The notes under the pieces are model-generated. The model worked only from the letters and a program-made list of their open reading frames with translations, was not told the origin of the DNA and ran no database searches. DNA of 29,451 nucleotides from a virus, in IMG/VR virus record IMGVR_UViG_3300047357_000286, positions 1 through 29,451 of that record; one strand, 5' to 3'. The position numbers and the translations under genes were made by a program. Below are positions 16,614-23,780 of the stretch, in pieces (the first letter of the stretch is position 1; every line of letters begins with the position of its first letter).

Positions 16614-16844
16614 CTACATGCGCTCGCGGTTTGTGTGGCTAAAGGTTCCCATAGGCTCCCATCGCTCCCTGCCCTGTATCACCCACTCTTCTAGGTAGGC
16701 TAGGTCATCGGAGTATAGGGGTGGCTCAGAGACGATGGAGGTAAACCCATCAAACTCTAATGAATCATTGGTAGTAAACTTGACGATGACATCACAAGAC
16801 TCAGCCTTGTCATTGTCCATGTTGAGCATATAGGTGTAGTTCAT
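16614..16844 (-). CDS. Small acidic protein, unknown
   Basis: The protein is 76 residues from the ATG at 16844 (MNYTYMLNMDNDKAESCDVI). That start overlaps the upstream gene's stop as ATGA, which is why a longer upstream start is rejected. The pattern of two beta strands followed by an acidic EEWVIQGRERWEPMGTF helix is unassigned. It lies in the leftward replication operon. Confidence 0.55.
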   Translation of the reverse strand: MNYTYMLNMDNDKAESCDVIVKFTTNDSLEFDGFTSIVSEPPLYSDDLAYLEEWVIQGRERWEPMGTFSHTNRERM

Positions 16845-17098
16845 AGTGTTGGGTGGGTTGGAACGTAGTCTGTGGCTGGTTCGATTAAACCTTTCTTGGT
16901 GCATTTGTAGACGGTGCGGCAGCACTCGTCTTGAAAGTCTTTGATGACTTGCCAGTCACTCTCTGATCTTCTGGCCTTGTTGTCATTGATAAGGGTCTGA
17001 GCTTCGTCTTCTAGTAGCTCTTTGTCTTGGTGGCGTTCGATGAACCTGGTGCAAGCTCCTGTCACCTGTCGGTATTTAGTTAGTGCTTTGTCGTTCAT
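16841..17098 (-). CDS. Small helical protein, unknown
   Basis: This 85-residue helical protein (MNDKALTKYRQVTGACTRFI...) is rich in Lys, Glu, Gln and Asp and has four Cys residues. It starts 2 nt after the end of the pyrophosphohydrolase gene and overlaps the next gene by 4 nt. No family is recognised. Confidence 0.55.
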   Translation of the reverse strand: MNDKALTKYRQVTGACTRFIERHQDKELLEDEAQTLINDNKARRSESDWQVIKDFQDECCRTVYKCTKKGLIEPATDYVPTHPTL

Positions 17099-17100
17099 AG

Positions 17101-17493
17101 TTATTTAGATTTATCAATCATTGCGGAGGCACGATTGTTCATATCTTGCATCCATCCTGGTTTATGTGAGTTTGGTCTGTCATCAACGCAGTTACCAAAC
17201 ATTTGAGAGTCACGAAGAACTGCTAGCCCTGTCATGGCGTGAGCTATGTGATGCTCTCCAGAGTCTGGGTCTAAGTCTTCGCCCTCATACCAAGCGGTCA
17301 AGTGCCGCCATACAGCGTCGTAATAAACTGATGCCCTAACACCAGCGTCACGCCAGTTGTAAGCACCATACTTCAAGTCTCCGTGTAACTTAACCAAACC
17401 ACATTCCATAAGAACTGGTGCTGGTAGACCAGACATTGGAGCCTTGCGTATGCCAACTCTGTCTTTTGGATTAGTGTCTTTGATCTCTGTCAT
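17101..17493 (-). CDS. dATP/dGTP pyrophosphohydrolase-like protein (DUF5664/PF18909 type)
   Basis: This protein of 130 residues (from the ATG at 17493) has the family pattern NPKDRVGIRKAP near the start, LKYGAYNWRDAGVRASVYYD in the middle and RHLTAWYEGEDLDPDSGEHHIAHAM, the acidic/His helix expected to bind divalent metal. The family hydrolyses deoxypurine triphosphates and includes MazZ of 2-aminoadenine phages. No PurZ or DatZ homologue is visible here, so base substitution is not implied. An ATG at 17535 would add 14 unconserved residues and would include a GGGGAGA/TCTCCCC hairpin, so the inner start is preferred. Confidence 0.72.
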   Translation of the reverse strand: MTEIKDTNPKDRVGIRKAPMSGLPAPVLMECGLVKLHGDLKYGAYNWRDAGVRASVYYDAVWRHLTAWYEGEDLDPDSGEHHIAHAMTGLAVLRDSQMFGNCVDDRPNSHKPGWMQDMNNRASAMIDKSK

Positions 17494-17570
17494 ATCATTG
17501 TGGCAAGCAGGGGAGAGTTGCGTCTCCCCCGCCATGCGTCTTGGGGTTTAGTTAGGACAAGGGTTGGCAG

Positions 17571-18293
17571 TTAAAACGGGGCTTCAACTAACTCTGGCTC
17601 TGGTGCAACTGCTTCAGATGCGAAGTCATCCGCACCGCTGTTACCAGCTTCCGTTGGGTCTGGCTCTTTGGCATAGCCAAGGTAATCGTCGAGGTAATCC
17701 TGTAGGATGTTGTCGTAGTAGTCTGCACGGGCGGCAGCTTCGTTGGACAGGGAGTTACTAACCACAGCGAAGAGAGGTTTCTTGAACTTCACAGCACCCT
17801 TCTTCTCGTTGGTTGCTTCCTTGATGGCAACAACTGTGTCGTTGTATAGACCGCTGTCACCATTGACGCTATCGACGAACTCAATCCAGGCTGTAAGAGC
17901 AGCACCCTTAACTTGGAAGTTGATTAGCTCGTAGTCCTCTGAGCCTGTCTTAGCCATAGCGTAGATAGACTTGGTGAACTTGGCTCCTTGTGTAACCTTA
18001 ACGTCTGACCATGTGCCAGTGGCAACCATGCCGTCCTTGTTACGAACGGTTAGCTTGTCACTGATACCACGAACTTCGTTAGACCATAGACCAGTTTGCT
18101 TGGCTTCAGAGAAACCTTTAACTGTGTTGAGTTGATCCAAGACAATGAAAGCTGTCGAGATGGGCAGGTGCTTCTCTGTGCTTGCTTCTTTGTCCCAGTA
18201 TTTCCAGTCGCCAGACTGCGTGTCCCACTCTAAGAATTTAGTGGCAGGGTTGGACGAGCCACCCCCAGTTGATGTGTTTCTTGTTCTACTCAT
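17571..18293 (-). CDS. ssDNA-binding-like phage protein with acidic C-tail
   Basis: This protein of 240 residues from the ATG at 18293 (MSRTRNTSTGGGSSNPATKF) contains FLEWDTQSGDWKYWDKEA (about 20-37), a LPISTAFIVLDQLNTVKGF region, SNEVRGISDKLTVRNKDG, INFQVKGAALTAWIEFVD and a helix LSNEAAARADYYDNILQDYL. The last 30 residues are acidic and end in a hydrophobic aromatic residue (EPELVEAPF), like the tail of bacterial SSB. The pattern recurs in phage replication modules to my memory. It likely coats single-stranded DNA and recruits partners through its tail. A start at 18404 would overlap the HNH gene and is rejected. Confidence 0.68.
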   Translation of the reverse strand: MSRTRNTSTGGGSSNPATKFLEWDTQSGDWKYWDKEASTEKHLPISTAFIVLDQLNTVKGFSEAKQTGLWSNEVRGISDKLTVRNKDGMVATGTWSDVKVTQGAKFTKSIYAMAKTGSEDYELINFQVKGAALTAWIEFVDSVNGDSGLYNDTVVAIKEATNEKKGAVKFKKPLFAVVSNSLSNEAAARADYYDNILQDYLDDYLGYAKEPDPTEAGNSGADDFASEAVAPEPELVEAPF

Positions 18294-18321
18294 AATATTG
18301 TATTGGTTGATGTTAGTTAAG

Positions 18322-18350
18322 GTTTTATGGATGTTGGTTAGGTGTGTCAA
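18322..18350 (-). promoter_or_regulatory. Leftward sigma70-like promoter for the SSB-like gene
   Basis: TTGACA (18350-18345) is separated by 17 nt from TAAAAC (18327-18322), giving a 5' leader of about 22 nt before the ATG at 18293. The block CTTCTTGAC and a downstream CCTTAAC are shared with the region before the exonuclease gene (23781-23809). It overlaps the 3' end of the HNH gene. Confidence 0.5.
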
Positions 18351-18775
18351 GAAGATTTTTTCTTTCTTTGATTGGCTGTTCGAACCTTGTGACAGGCCAC
18401 ACACACAACTTCTTGTTTGCCGTAGATCATATCCCTGAAGTGTGGGGTTAAAGTCTCTAGGGTTTGAACATCGGTGAAGGGTGTGATACCATCTACGTGG
18501 TCAATCTCATACACACTCTTGGCTCGCTTCTCCAGGGTTCCGTCAATCTTTGTGCGCCTCTCCTTCTCTGACATCCCCATCTCCTTGCCACAGTCCACAC
18601 AGACCACGACGAATCGTTCTCTACCTGTAGCTGGGTTGATGCCACGCTGACGAACGGACTGGATGAAGGTCTTGCGGGACGAGTTGCGCCAGCAGGGTCT
18701 GAGGGCAGACTTAATCATGGTTCGGAACTTACCTTCCGTCATGCCTAAGACTGAATTGATTTCACCCCTAGCCAT
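18347..18775 (-). CDS. HNH endonuclease
   Basis: This 142-residue protein has a Zn-binding CVDCGKEM pair (about residues 59-66), the HNH-core sequence YEIDHVDGITPF (about 89-100) with its DH pair, and CVACHKVRTANQR (about 124-136), which completes the metal site. The N-terminal 55 residues are basic and helical. HNH proteins of this kind nick or cut DNA and act as free-standing homing endonucleases or in packaging. Here it lies between methyltransferase and SSB genes, away from any terminase, so a homing or recombination role is likely. It overlaps the upstream gene by 8 nt. Confidence 0.82.
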   Translation of the reverse strand: MARGEINSVLGMTEGKFRTMIKSALRPCWRNSSRKTFIQSVRQRGINPATGRERFVVVCVDCGKEMGMSEKERRTKIDGTLEKRAKSVYEIDHVDGITPFTDVQTLETLTPHFRDMIYGKQEVVCVACHKVRTANQRKKKSS

Positions 18776-19013
18776 GTTGTGATAACTCTTCTTCAGTTGG
18801 ATCGTAAGGAAGGTCTGGCTCGTCTATCTGTGCTAGAAAGTGGGTGGTGTCCTTACCCATGCGTTCGTGCGCTCCGATGAGAAGCTTGCGGTGTGCTTTG
18901 AACTCTGAAGAGTTGGGATGGTTTAAGCAAAAATACATTGCTCTGCCCATTACGTCCAGGGCTTCAAGCATTGTGTCTGCATATTGTCGTGCTTCGTCTA
19001 GGTCTATTGTCAT
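18768..19013 (-). CDS. Small unknown protein of the methyltransferase/HNH segment
   Basis: This 81-residue helical acidic protein (MTIDLDEARQYADTMLEALD...) starts 14 nt after the methyltransferase stop and overlaps the HNH gene by 8 nt. It contains LNHPNSSEFKAHRKLLIGAHERMG. No family is recognised; linkage suggests co-expression with the methyltransferase. Confidence 0.6.
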   Translation of the reverse strand: MTIDLDEARQYADTMLEALDVMGRAMYFCLNHPNSSEFKAHRKLLIGAHERMGKDTTHFLAQIDEPDLPYDPTEEELSQHG

Positions 19014-19027
19014 ATTTCTGTTAGTGA

Positions 19028-20233
19028 TTAGATTAGTCTTTGTGATAGGGTCGTAAATGCTTTGGCTGCAGTTTGAGGAACTACTCCGTTTCCCAAGAGC
19101 CTAAGTCTGTCCACCCTACTGGAAGACCCATTAGATGTTCGACCCAGCTTGGGTTGAGCCGACCCGTCTGGGTCGAAGTCTTTAGCGGTGGGTATCCCAT
19201 CTTGATTCTCACATTCGACTCCAAGTCTGGGGTTCTCCTCTCCCTCTCGCTCTGATAGTCTGGATGGATTCCTGTCGATGCTTTCGGAGTTGCCCACGAC
19301 TCTTGGCTCTTCCCATTCGTATTGGGGTTCGCTTGGTCTTGAAGGCCAACGTGTGCTACCCGCTGACCAAGTGTCTGCTTGGATGGGTTCGCCCTGCTTG
19401 GAGGAACTGTGGAGTTGGTGTCCTTCCAGTCCCTCGTGGTTGCTGTTGACCAGTTCTTCACTTCTTGACACAGTGGTGGCTTCTGCCCCCCCGATGGATT
19501 CTTCTTTCTGGGTTTCTGAATGTTTGCTGTGTCCATCACCGTTGGGGTTGACCAGTTCTTCTGCTCCTCGTGAGTCTCCACTGCATCCTTCAGCTTCGCC
19601 CCATACCAAGGGCTGTTCGGTTCTTGGCTGTGCTTGCTTCGGTAGACTCCATCCACCATCTCTGTTGGGTAACTGCCCCCCGTCGTGTCGAACACTGTTG
19701 CGGTAAGCCATGATGAAGACTCGCTTTCTCTGATGAGGCGCGCCGACTTCTTCCGCTGAGAATATTCCTGCCGTTGCTCGGTAACCCAAGTCTTCCAGCT
19801 CTCGGAGGACATATTGGAGAACTGGTTCTCCGTCGGCTGTCTTGCAACTGAGGATCCCTTGTACGTTTTCAAGGAAAACAATTCTAGGTTGGCACTCTCT
19901 GATTCCGTCTGCGATGTAGGGGAAGAGGTGCCTGGGGTCTTCAGTAGCTTGACGCTTTCCAGCAGCTGAGAATGGCTGACACGGGAATCCTCCAGAGAGG
20001 ATGTCCACGCATCCACGAAACTTTCCGTATGGGAAGGTCTTAACGTCCGTGAAGACAGGTGCTGCATCCAGCTTTCCCTCTTCCATCTTTGCAACCAGGT
20101 TCGCGACAGGGAATCCTTCCCTCTCCACGTAAGCGACTTCTCGCAGGTTTGGCAGAACGCTTCTAAGTCCAAGCCCGATTCCTTCGTATCCAGAACATAG
20201 GCTGAGGTGTGTAATTGTTTTGGTAGTATCCAC
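19028..20233 (-). CDS. DNA cytosine-5 methyltransferase (GTG start, dual-coded)
   Basis: The 401-residue enzyme transfers a methyl group from S-adenosylmethionine to cytosine. Motif I is LSLCSGYEGIGLGL (10-23), motif IV PCQPFS with the catalytic Cys (84-89), motif VI ENV (122-124), motif VIII GAPHQRKRVFIMA (164-176), and motif X LLGNGVVPQTAAKAF (379-393). Residues 180-360 are hydrophilic and carry degenerate repeats: EELVNPNGDG, EELVNSNHEG and RVVGNSESID. Motif I lies so close to the start that initiation must be at the GTG at 20233, which overlaps the ATG of the other frame as ATGTG. It probably shields phage DNA from restriction; recognition site unknown. Confidence 0.93.
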   Translation of the reverse strand: MDTTKTITHLSLCSGYEGIGLGLRSVLPNLREVAYVEREGFPVANLVAKMEEGKLDAAPVFTDVKTFPYGKFRGCVDILSGGFPCQPFSAAGKRQATEDPRHLFPYIADGIRECQPRIVFLENVQGILSCKTADGEPVLQYVLRELEDLGYRATAGIFSAEEVGAPHQRKRVFIMAYRNSVRHDGGQLPNRDGGWSLPKQAQPRTEQPLVWGEAEGCSGDSRGAEELVNPNGDGHSKHSETQKEESIGGAEATTVSRSEELVNSNHEGLEGHQLHSSSKQGEPIQADTWSAGSTRWPSRPSEPQYEWEEPRVVGNSESIDRNPSRLSEREGEENPRLGVECENQDGIPTAKDFDPDGSAQPKLGRTSNGSSSRVDRLRLLGNGVVPQTAAKAFTTLSQRLI

Positions 20234-20235
20234 AT
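19081..20235 (-). CDS. Overlapping second-frame protein, Trp-motif type
   Basis: A 384-codon open frame lies on the same strand inside the methyltransferase gene. It starts at the ATG at 20235, 2 nt before that gene's GTG. It is an organised protein: CEKSLTWRGKDSLSRTWLQR (31-50) and a Trp-rich basic helix, SESWKTWVTEQRQEYSQRKK (144-163), four repeats SSWLTATVFD (174), KNWSTPTVMDT (226), KNWSTATTRDWKDT (260) and ESWATPKAST (312), then LNPSWVEHLMGLPVGWTDL (360-378). I recall W-TP-x-x-RD and LNP-WVE-LMG-P-GWT proteins as recurring in phages beside methyltransferases. Some conservation could come passively from the methyltransferase frame, so reality is likely but unproven. Function unknown. Confidence 0.6.
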   Translation of the reverse strand: MWILPKQLHTSAYVLDTKESGLDLEAFCQTCEKSLTWRGKDSLSRTWLQRWKRESWMQHLSSRTLRPSHTESFVDAWTSSLEDSRVSHSQLLESVKLLKTPGTSSPTSQTESESANLELFSLKTYKGSSVARQPTENQFSNMSSESWKTWVTEQRQEYSQRKKSARLIRESESSSWLTATVFDTTGGSYPTEMVDGVYRSKHSQEPNSPWYGAKLKDAVETHEEQKNWSTPTVMDTANIQKPRKKNPSGGQKPPLCQEVKNWSTATTRDWKDTNSTVPPSRANPSKQTLGQRVAHVGLQDQANPNTNGKSQESWATPKASTGIHPDYQSERERRTPDLESNVRIKMGYPPLKTSTQTGRLNPSWVEHLMGLPVGWTDLGSWETE

Positions 20236-20259
20236 TGTATCTTTCTTTTAGTTTTAGTT

Positions 20260-20442
20260 TTAGTTTAGTTCAGTTATATTAGTAATTGTGATGGGAACAT
20301 TCGTCTTCTTTAGTTTGTATCCTTTGCTCTTGCTACCAGTAGTCAAGCATTTAATTGCTTCCTCCTCGGTGTGTGCTGTTTTAATTGCACCACAGGGTGA
20401 GGGCATGTCGAGACGGGTGTATGTAAGTCTGTAGCAAGGCAT
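20260..20442 (-). CDS. Small protein coupled to the helicase
   Basis: This 60-residue basic protein begins at the ATG at 20442, overlapping the helicase stop as TGATG, which decides this start. Its sequence (MPCYRLTYTRLDMPSPCGAI...TEEEAIKCL..SKSKGYKLKK) looks like a small alpha/beta domain. No family recognised. A direct ACTAAA-type repeat follows in the leader of the methyltransferase pair (20236-20270). Confidence 0.55.
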   Translation of the reverse strand: MPCYRLTYTRLDMPSPCGAIKTAHTEEEAIKCLTTGSKSKGYKLKKTNVPITITNITELN

Positions 20443-21779
20443 CAATGGAAACGTCCTATGTGGTTCTTAAAGATGAACTTACCCTTCACATCACGCGCAC
20501 CTTCACGCTGCTTGGCTATGTTATACTTCAATGAAACGTAAGCCCCATGCTCTGCGTCTACTCGACGAGCCTCATCCACATCCTTGCCGTCAGGCCACAG
20601 AAGTAAGATGATGTCGGAGTCATTTTCAATGTCACCAGAATCCTTGAGGTCATACAAGGTAAGACCAGACTCACGCTTGGCTCCCTCACGATTGACTTGT
20701 GCTAGCAGGAAGACAGGAACGTCCAACTCCATAGCCATCAGTTTCACTTGGTGTGATACCTCAGCTATGCCATCGTTCTTTTTCATGTTGCGATCCCAAG
20801 GCACAAGCTGAAGGTAGTCTATGACAATCCATTCAATCTTGTGCTTGCGCTTATACATACGAGCCTTGGCACGTAACTCATCCACACTCTTTACGTAATG
20901 GTTAGTAAAGATAGGAGCCTCTGCCATCTTGTCGGTTGCTTCCCATACACGCTTCTGGTATTCTGGTTTCATCATCCCATCGTGCAAGCGGTTGAGTGGT
21001 GTGGCAGCACAGGTTTGAATCATGCGGTTAGCCAGAGACTTGGCTTGCATCTCAAAAGAGAAGTAGAGGCCAGGTATGTTGTGTGTAACTGCGTTCTGTA
21101 AGACGATGTTCAGAGCAAGGGCAGTCTTACCACAGGACGTAGGTGCGGCAATCACCATCACCTCTCCTTTGGCTACACCACCACAGCTAAGTTTCTCATC
21201 TACTTGTGCAATGCGAGTGGGCATGGCAGACACCTCATAGGTTCCGTTCACCATAGCCTTGTAGTCCTCTCTGAGGGCTTCGGCAGCAGTTCTGATACTC
21301 CCGTCCCCCTTACCATCATCAACGTCTTGTAGGGACTGTAACGAGGCTTCTAGCCTAGACGTAACAGAGTCGGCTTCTTCCTCTCCTTCCTCTGCTTCCT
21401 CAATGGCGAGCCTACAATGACGGATGGTCTGGCGAAGCTTAGACTTCTCCTTAACTATGTTGGCGGCATACTTGGCGTGGGTGGCGGTCTCACAGGCTTC
21501 TTGAATTGTATAGATGGTGCTGATACCACCAATCTCCTTCTCGTTGCCATCGGAGCGTAGCTGCTCCAGTAGTGTGATGTCTGATAACTCCAAGCCCTTC
21601 CCTACAATCTGCCCCATAGTGGAGAAGATTGTAGAGTTGCGAGCTACATAGAAGTCAGAGGGTTGAACAACCTGTGACACCTCGTCGTAAATGGAACCAT
21701 CTTCGGACAGAAGACAGGACGCAAGAACAACGGTCTCCGACTCTAGTGAGTGCGGATGCGTGTTTTTAGATTTGGGCAT
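20442..21779 (-). CDS. dnaB: Replicative DNA helicase, DnaB type
   Basis: The protein is 445 residues from the ATG at 21779 (MPKSKNTHPHSLESETVVLA), chosen because it lies 1 nt after the upstream stop with GGAG about 9 nt before it. The N-terminal domain (about 10-110) matches DnaB: SETVVLASCLLSEDGSIYDE, PSDFYVARNSTIF. The RecA-like domain has Walker A APTSCGKTALALN (about 212-224), LYFSFEMQ, Walker B WIVIDYLQLV, a LLAQVNREGAKR arginine-finger/H4 region and DSGDIENDSDIILLL. It unwinds DNA as a hexamer at the replication fork. No primase domain is fused, so primase comes from elsewhere. It is coupled to the 60-residue protein downstream. Confidence 0.93.
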   Translation of the reverse strand: MPKSKNTHPHSLESETVVLASCLLSEDGSIYDEVSQVVQPSDFYVARNSTIFSTMGQIVGKGLELSDITLLEQLRSDGNEKEIGGISTIYTIQEACETATHAKYAANIVKEKSKLRQTIRHCRLAIEEAEEGEEEADSVTSRLEASLQSLQDVDDGKGDGSIRTAAEALREDYKAMVNGTYEVSAMPTRIAQVDEKLSCGGVAKGEVMVIAAPTSCGKTALALNIVLQNAVTHNIPGLYFSFEMQAKSLANRMIQTCAATPLNRLHDGMMKPEYQKRVWEATDKMAEAPIFTNHYVKSVDELRAKARMYKRKHKIEWIVIDYLQLVPWDRNMKKNDGIAEVSHQVKLMAMELDVPVFLLAQVNREGAKRESGLTLYDLKDSGDIENDSDIILLLWPDGKDVDEARRVDAEHGAYVSLKYNIAKQREGARDVKGKFIFKNHIGRFH

Positions 21780-21780
21780 A

Positions 21781-22161
21781 CTAGCTGTCTCCGCGTCCCT
21801 CTTGATCCATAACAAACTCACAAGCTTCACGTAGGCAACCAGTTCCGTAAGGATAGGTAACCAGGGATTGACCTTGCTTGCTGTATAAGATGACAGACTC
21901 TGGGCGCATATCTACGTCATACTGAAACTCTGGATCAATTCCACTTTCCTCTAGCCAAGTAAGGATTTGATCCCCTGTTCGCTTCTTAGGTTTGTCTGGG
22001 ACTCGCTCTGAAATCCAGTATTCATCTCCGTCACATAGTGCGCCAACGTAGTCATCGACGAAGCGTTGCTGTCCTGCGACAACTTGTAGGCGTTGGACAA
22101 GTGTGTCCGCGTCCAAGTGTTTGGCTGGCCCGTAAGGGTAGGTTGCTGTTTTAATAATCAT
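21781..22161 (-). CDS. Unknown protein upstream of the helicase
   Basis: This 126-residue protein starts MIIKTATYPYGPAKHLDADT and contains RFVDDYVGALCDGDEYWISE and TWLEESGIDPEFQYDVDMRP. It is probably a compact alpha/beta protein. It ends 1 nt before the helicase start. A replication accessory role is inferred from linkage; no family is recognised. Confidence 0.6.
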   Translation of the reverse strand: MIIKTATYPYGPAKHLDADTLVQRLQVVAGQQRFVDDYVGALCDGDEYWISERVPDKPKKRTGDQILTWLEESGIDPEFQYDVDMRPESVILYSKQGQSLVTYPYGTGCLREACEFVMDQEGRGDS

Positions 22162-22184
22162 GTTCTGTTTGGTTTATGGTTTGG

Positions 22185-22400
22185 TTATAGTGCGTTATTA
22201 GCATGGCTAGATTCAAGTGACTTTAGTTCATCGACTAACTCATTGAGGTCTTCGATAGATTTTGAATCGTTGTCCATTGCGTATTTTATAATTTCAGCGA
22301 AGAATAAAGAGGTTGAAGTTTTCAATTTACTTCCCGCGTCATTTTCGCAGAAATAGGTGATAGCCCTAGCTGCTTGATCTGCTAATTGTGTTTTGCTCAT
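22185..22400 (-). CDS. Small helical protein, unknown
   Basis: This 71-residue protein (MSKTQLADQAARAITYFCEN...) has a long acidic C-terminal helix (SIEDLNELVDELKSLESSHA). The start is preceded by an A/C-rich leader (TTTACCATAACCAAAC) with no Shine-Dalgarno sequence. No family is recognised. Confidence 0.55.
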   Translation of the reverse strand: MSKTQLADQAARAITYFCENDAGSKLKTSTSLFFAEIIKYAMDNDSKSIEDLNELVDELKSLESSHANNAL

Positions 22401-22406
22401 GTTTGG

Positions 22407-22727
22407 TTATGGTAAATCTTTGCTGATCTCTTCAAGGGCTTCATAGCCACGCATCACTCTGCTGAAGTAGCTTTCTTCCTTTGTCTCTGATACAATGTCG
22501 TAATGCTCCTTGGTCATTTCTTGCAGGAAGCCATAGCGGTGTGAGGTGCGAACGCTAATTGCCGCGTATTTGTTGGCTATATACTGACCATAGTATAGAG
22601 CTTCAGTGTAAGTATCATCACACTTCCTGGAGGTGCGGAAGTGGTTTGCAGCTTTGTCTCTGAAGCCTTGCTCCAGTTGTGTGCGTTCGTGCTTTGGTGT
22701 TCTGTGTGTGTCTTTTTGTAGTTTCAT
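22407..22727 (-). CDS. Unknown helical protein
   Basis: This 106-residue helical protein (MKLQKDTHRTPKHERTQLEQ...) has a Tyr-rich middle, YTEALYYGQYIANKYAAISV, and an acidic end. Its leader contains AAACCATAAACCAAACATAAAC, one of the repeated A/C-rich elements. No family is recognised; it lies between exonuclease and helicase genes. Confidence 0.57.
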   Translation of the reverse strand: MKLQKDTHRTPKHERTQLEQGFRDKAANHFRTSRKCDDTYTEALYYGQYIANKYAAISVRTSHRYGFLQEMTKEHYDIVSETKEESYFSRVMRGYEALEEISKDLP

Positions 22728-22753
22728 GTTTATGTTTGGTTTATGGTTTATTA

Positions 22754-22978
22754 TTAAATGCCACGCATTTTCATGATGGCAGCAACGGCTTTGTTTTTAG
22801 CCTTCTCTCTCTTCTTCTTCTGACGGTTAAGAAAACTGTAAGCCCTGTAAACCTCTGGGTCAACTGGTCTATTCCAAAAATCCTTGCATTTAACTTTCTC
22901 ATCAAATGTTAGGTCTTTAAACTTCTTTCGTGAAGCCTTGCCTCTTGATGCGCTATCTTTTTGTTTTTCTGATCTCAT
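22754..22978 (-). CDS. Small very basic protein
   Basis: This 74-residue protein is about one third Lys and Arg (MRSEKQKDSASRGKASRKKF...NRQKKKREKAKNKAVAAIMK). It could bind nucleic acid, but no domain is recognised. It begins 12 nt downstream of the exonuclease stop, with an ACCAAACAAAAT leader. Confidence 0.55.
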   Translation of the reverse strand: MRSEKQKDSASRGKASRKKFKDLTFDEKVKCKDFWNRPVDPEVYRAYSFLNRQKKKREKAKNKAVAAIMKMRGI

Positions 22979-22990
22979 ATTTTGTTTGGT

Positions 22991-23752
22991 TTATAAACTT
23001 GGAATGGTCTTTGCCACCTCCATGATAAGTTCGTTTTCTAAAAGCTCTGGTGGCATTGGTGACCTCCAGATAGAGATCAGCATGAGGCACTTTGTATATG
23101 CGTCAAGGGTAAAACCTTCTGCTTCGTAAATTTCTTTTGCGGCAGGGATAGGTGATGGTGGTGTTCCCATCCTTTCGCAATAGGCAGAGGCTAACTTCTG
23201 AGCCTTGGCAATGCCAATCCCCTTCATCCCCTCAATGTTGTCGGTTGAATCTCCCATGAGAAGTTGAACCAACCAATGGTAGTCTGCTTCCGCTTGTGTC
23301 ACTTGACGAGGCCAGTCATCCTTGTTCCAGTTGTAGTGCCACCCTGGGACACCAAGTAAGTCCTTGTCTATGCTACAAAGGATTGGGTTTTTAACCCTTC
23401 CGTTGGTCAGCATGATACCAAGTAAGTCATCTGCTTCTAACTGGTCGTGCTTGCACCACCTGTGGTTATTTAATTCCTCAAGCTTGTCCATCAATGGAAC
23501 GTAGAGAGGTGGCTTCTCGCGCCTCCCTGCTTTGTAGTCTGGATACAATACCTTACGGAAGTTGTTGCGTCCAGATACCACGAGGTAATGCTCCTGTGCG
23601 CGACAAGCAGAGACTACACTTTGTATAGTAAACTCTACCATCTCGACCAGGCTTTTTAAACCTGTGCCAGTTGACTCAGCCTTAGCTGCATGAGAGTAAG
23701 AGATCAGTTCAAGATCAATGAGAGCGGTTTTAGTATTTGTTTTTAGGTTCAT
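22991..23752 (-). CDS. 5'-3' exonuclease (FEN/T5-T7 gp6 type)
   Basis: The protein is 253 residues from the ATG at 23752 (MNLKTNTKTALIDLELISYS). The N-terminal PIN-like core begins TALIDLELISYSHAAK; metal-binding acidic residues follow in QLEADDLLGIML and ILCSIDKDLLGVPG. The helix-three-turn-helix DNA-binding motif is LLMGDSTDNIEGMKGIGIAK (about 183-202). It would remove RNA primers and degrade host DNA in the 5' to 3' direction. The family usually also has a flexible arch, partly visible here. A start at 23902 would add 50 low-complexity residues of the promoter leader and is rejected. Confidence 0.9.
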   Translation of the reverse strand: MNLKTNTKTALIDLELISYSHAAKAESTGTGLKSLVEMVEFTIQSVVSACRAQEHYLVVSGRNNFRKVLYPDYKAGRREKPPLYVPLMDKLEELNNHRWCKHDQLEADDLLGIMLTNGRVKNPILCSIDKDLLGVPGWHYNWNKDDWPRQVTQAEADYHWLVQLLMGDSTDNIEGMKGIGIAKAQKLASAYCERMGTPPSPIPAAKEIYEAEGFTLDAYTKCLMLISIWRSPMPPELLENELIMEVAKTIPSL

Positions 23753-23780
23753 AGTTTTGTTTTGGTTACGGTATTGGTAA

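Noticed and set aside
17101-17535. Evidence for a 2-aminoadenine (Z) genome
   Set aside because: Only the pyrophosphohydrolase-like protein is present; PurZ and DatZ are not seen in the window.
19264-19706. Rightward frames of 61 and 142 residues inside the methyltransferase
   Set aside because: They are antisense shadows with no motif and no initiation signal. Unlike the same-strand second frame they have no repeated pattern or placed start.
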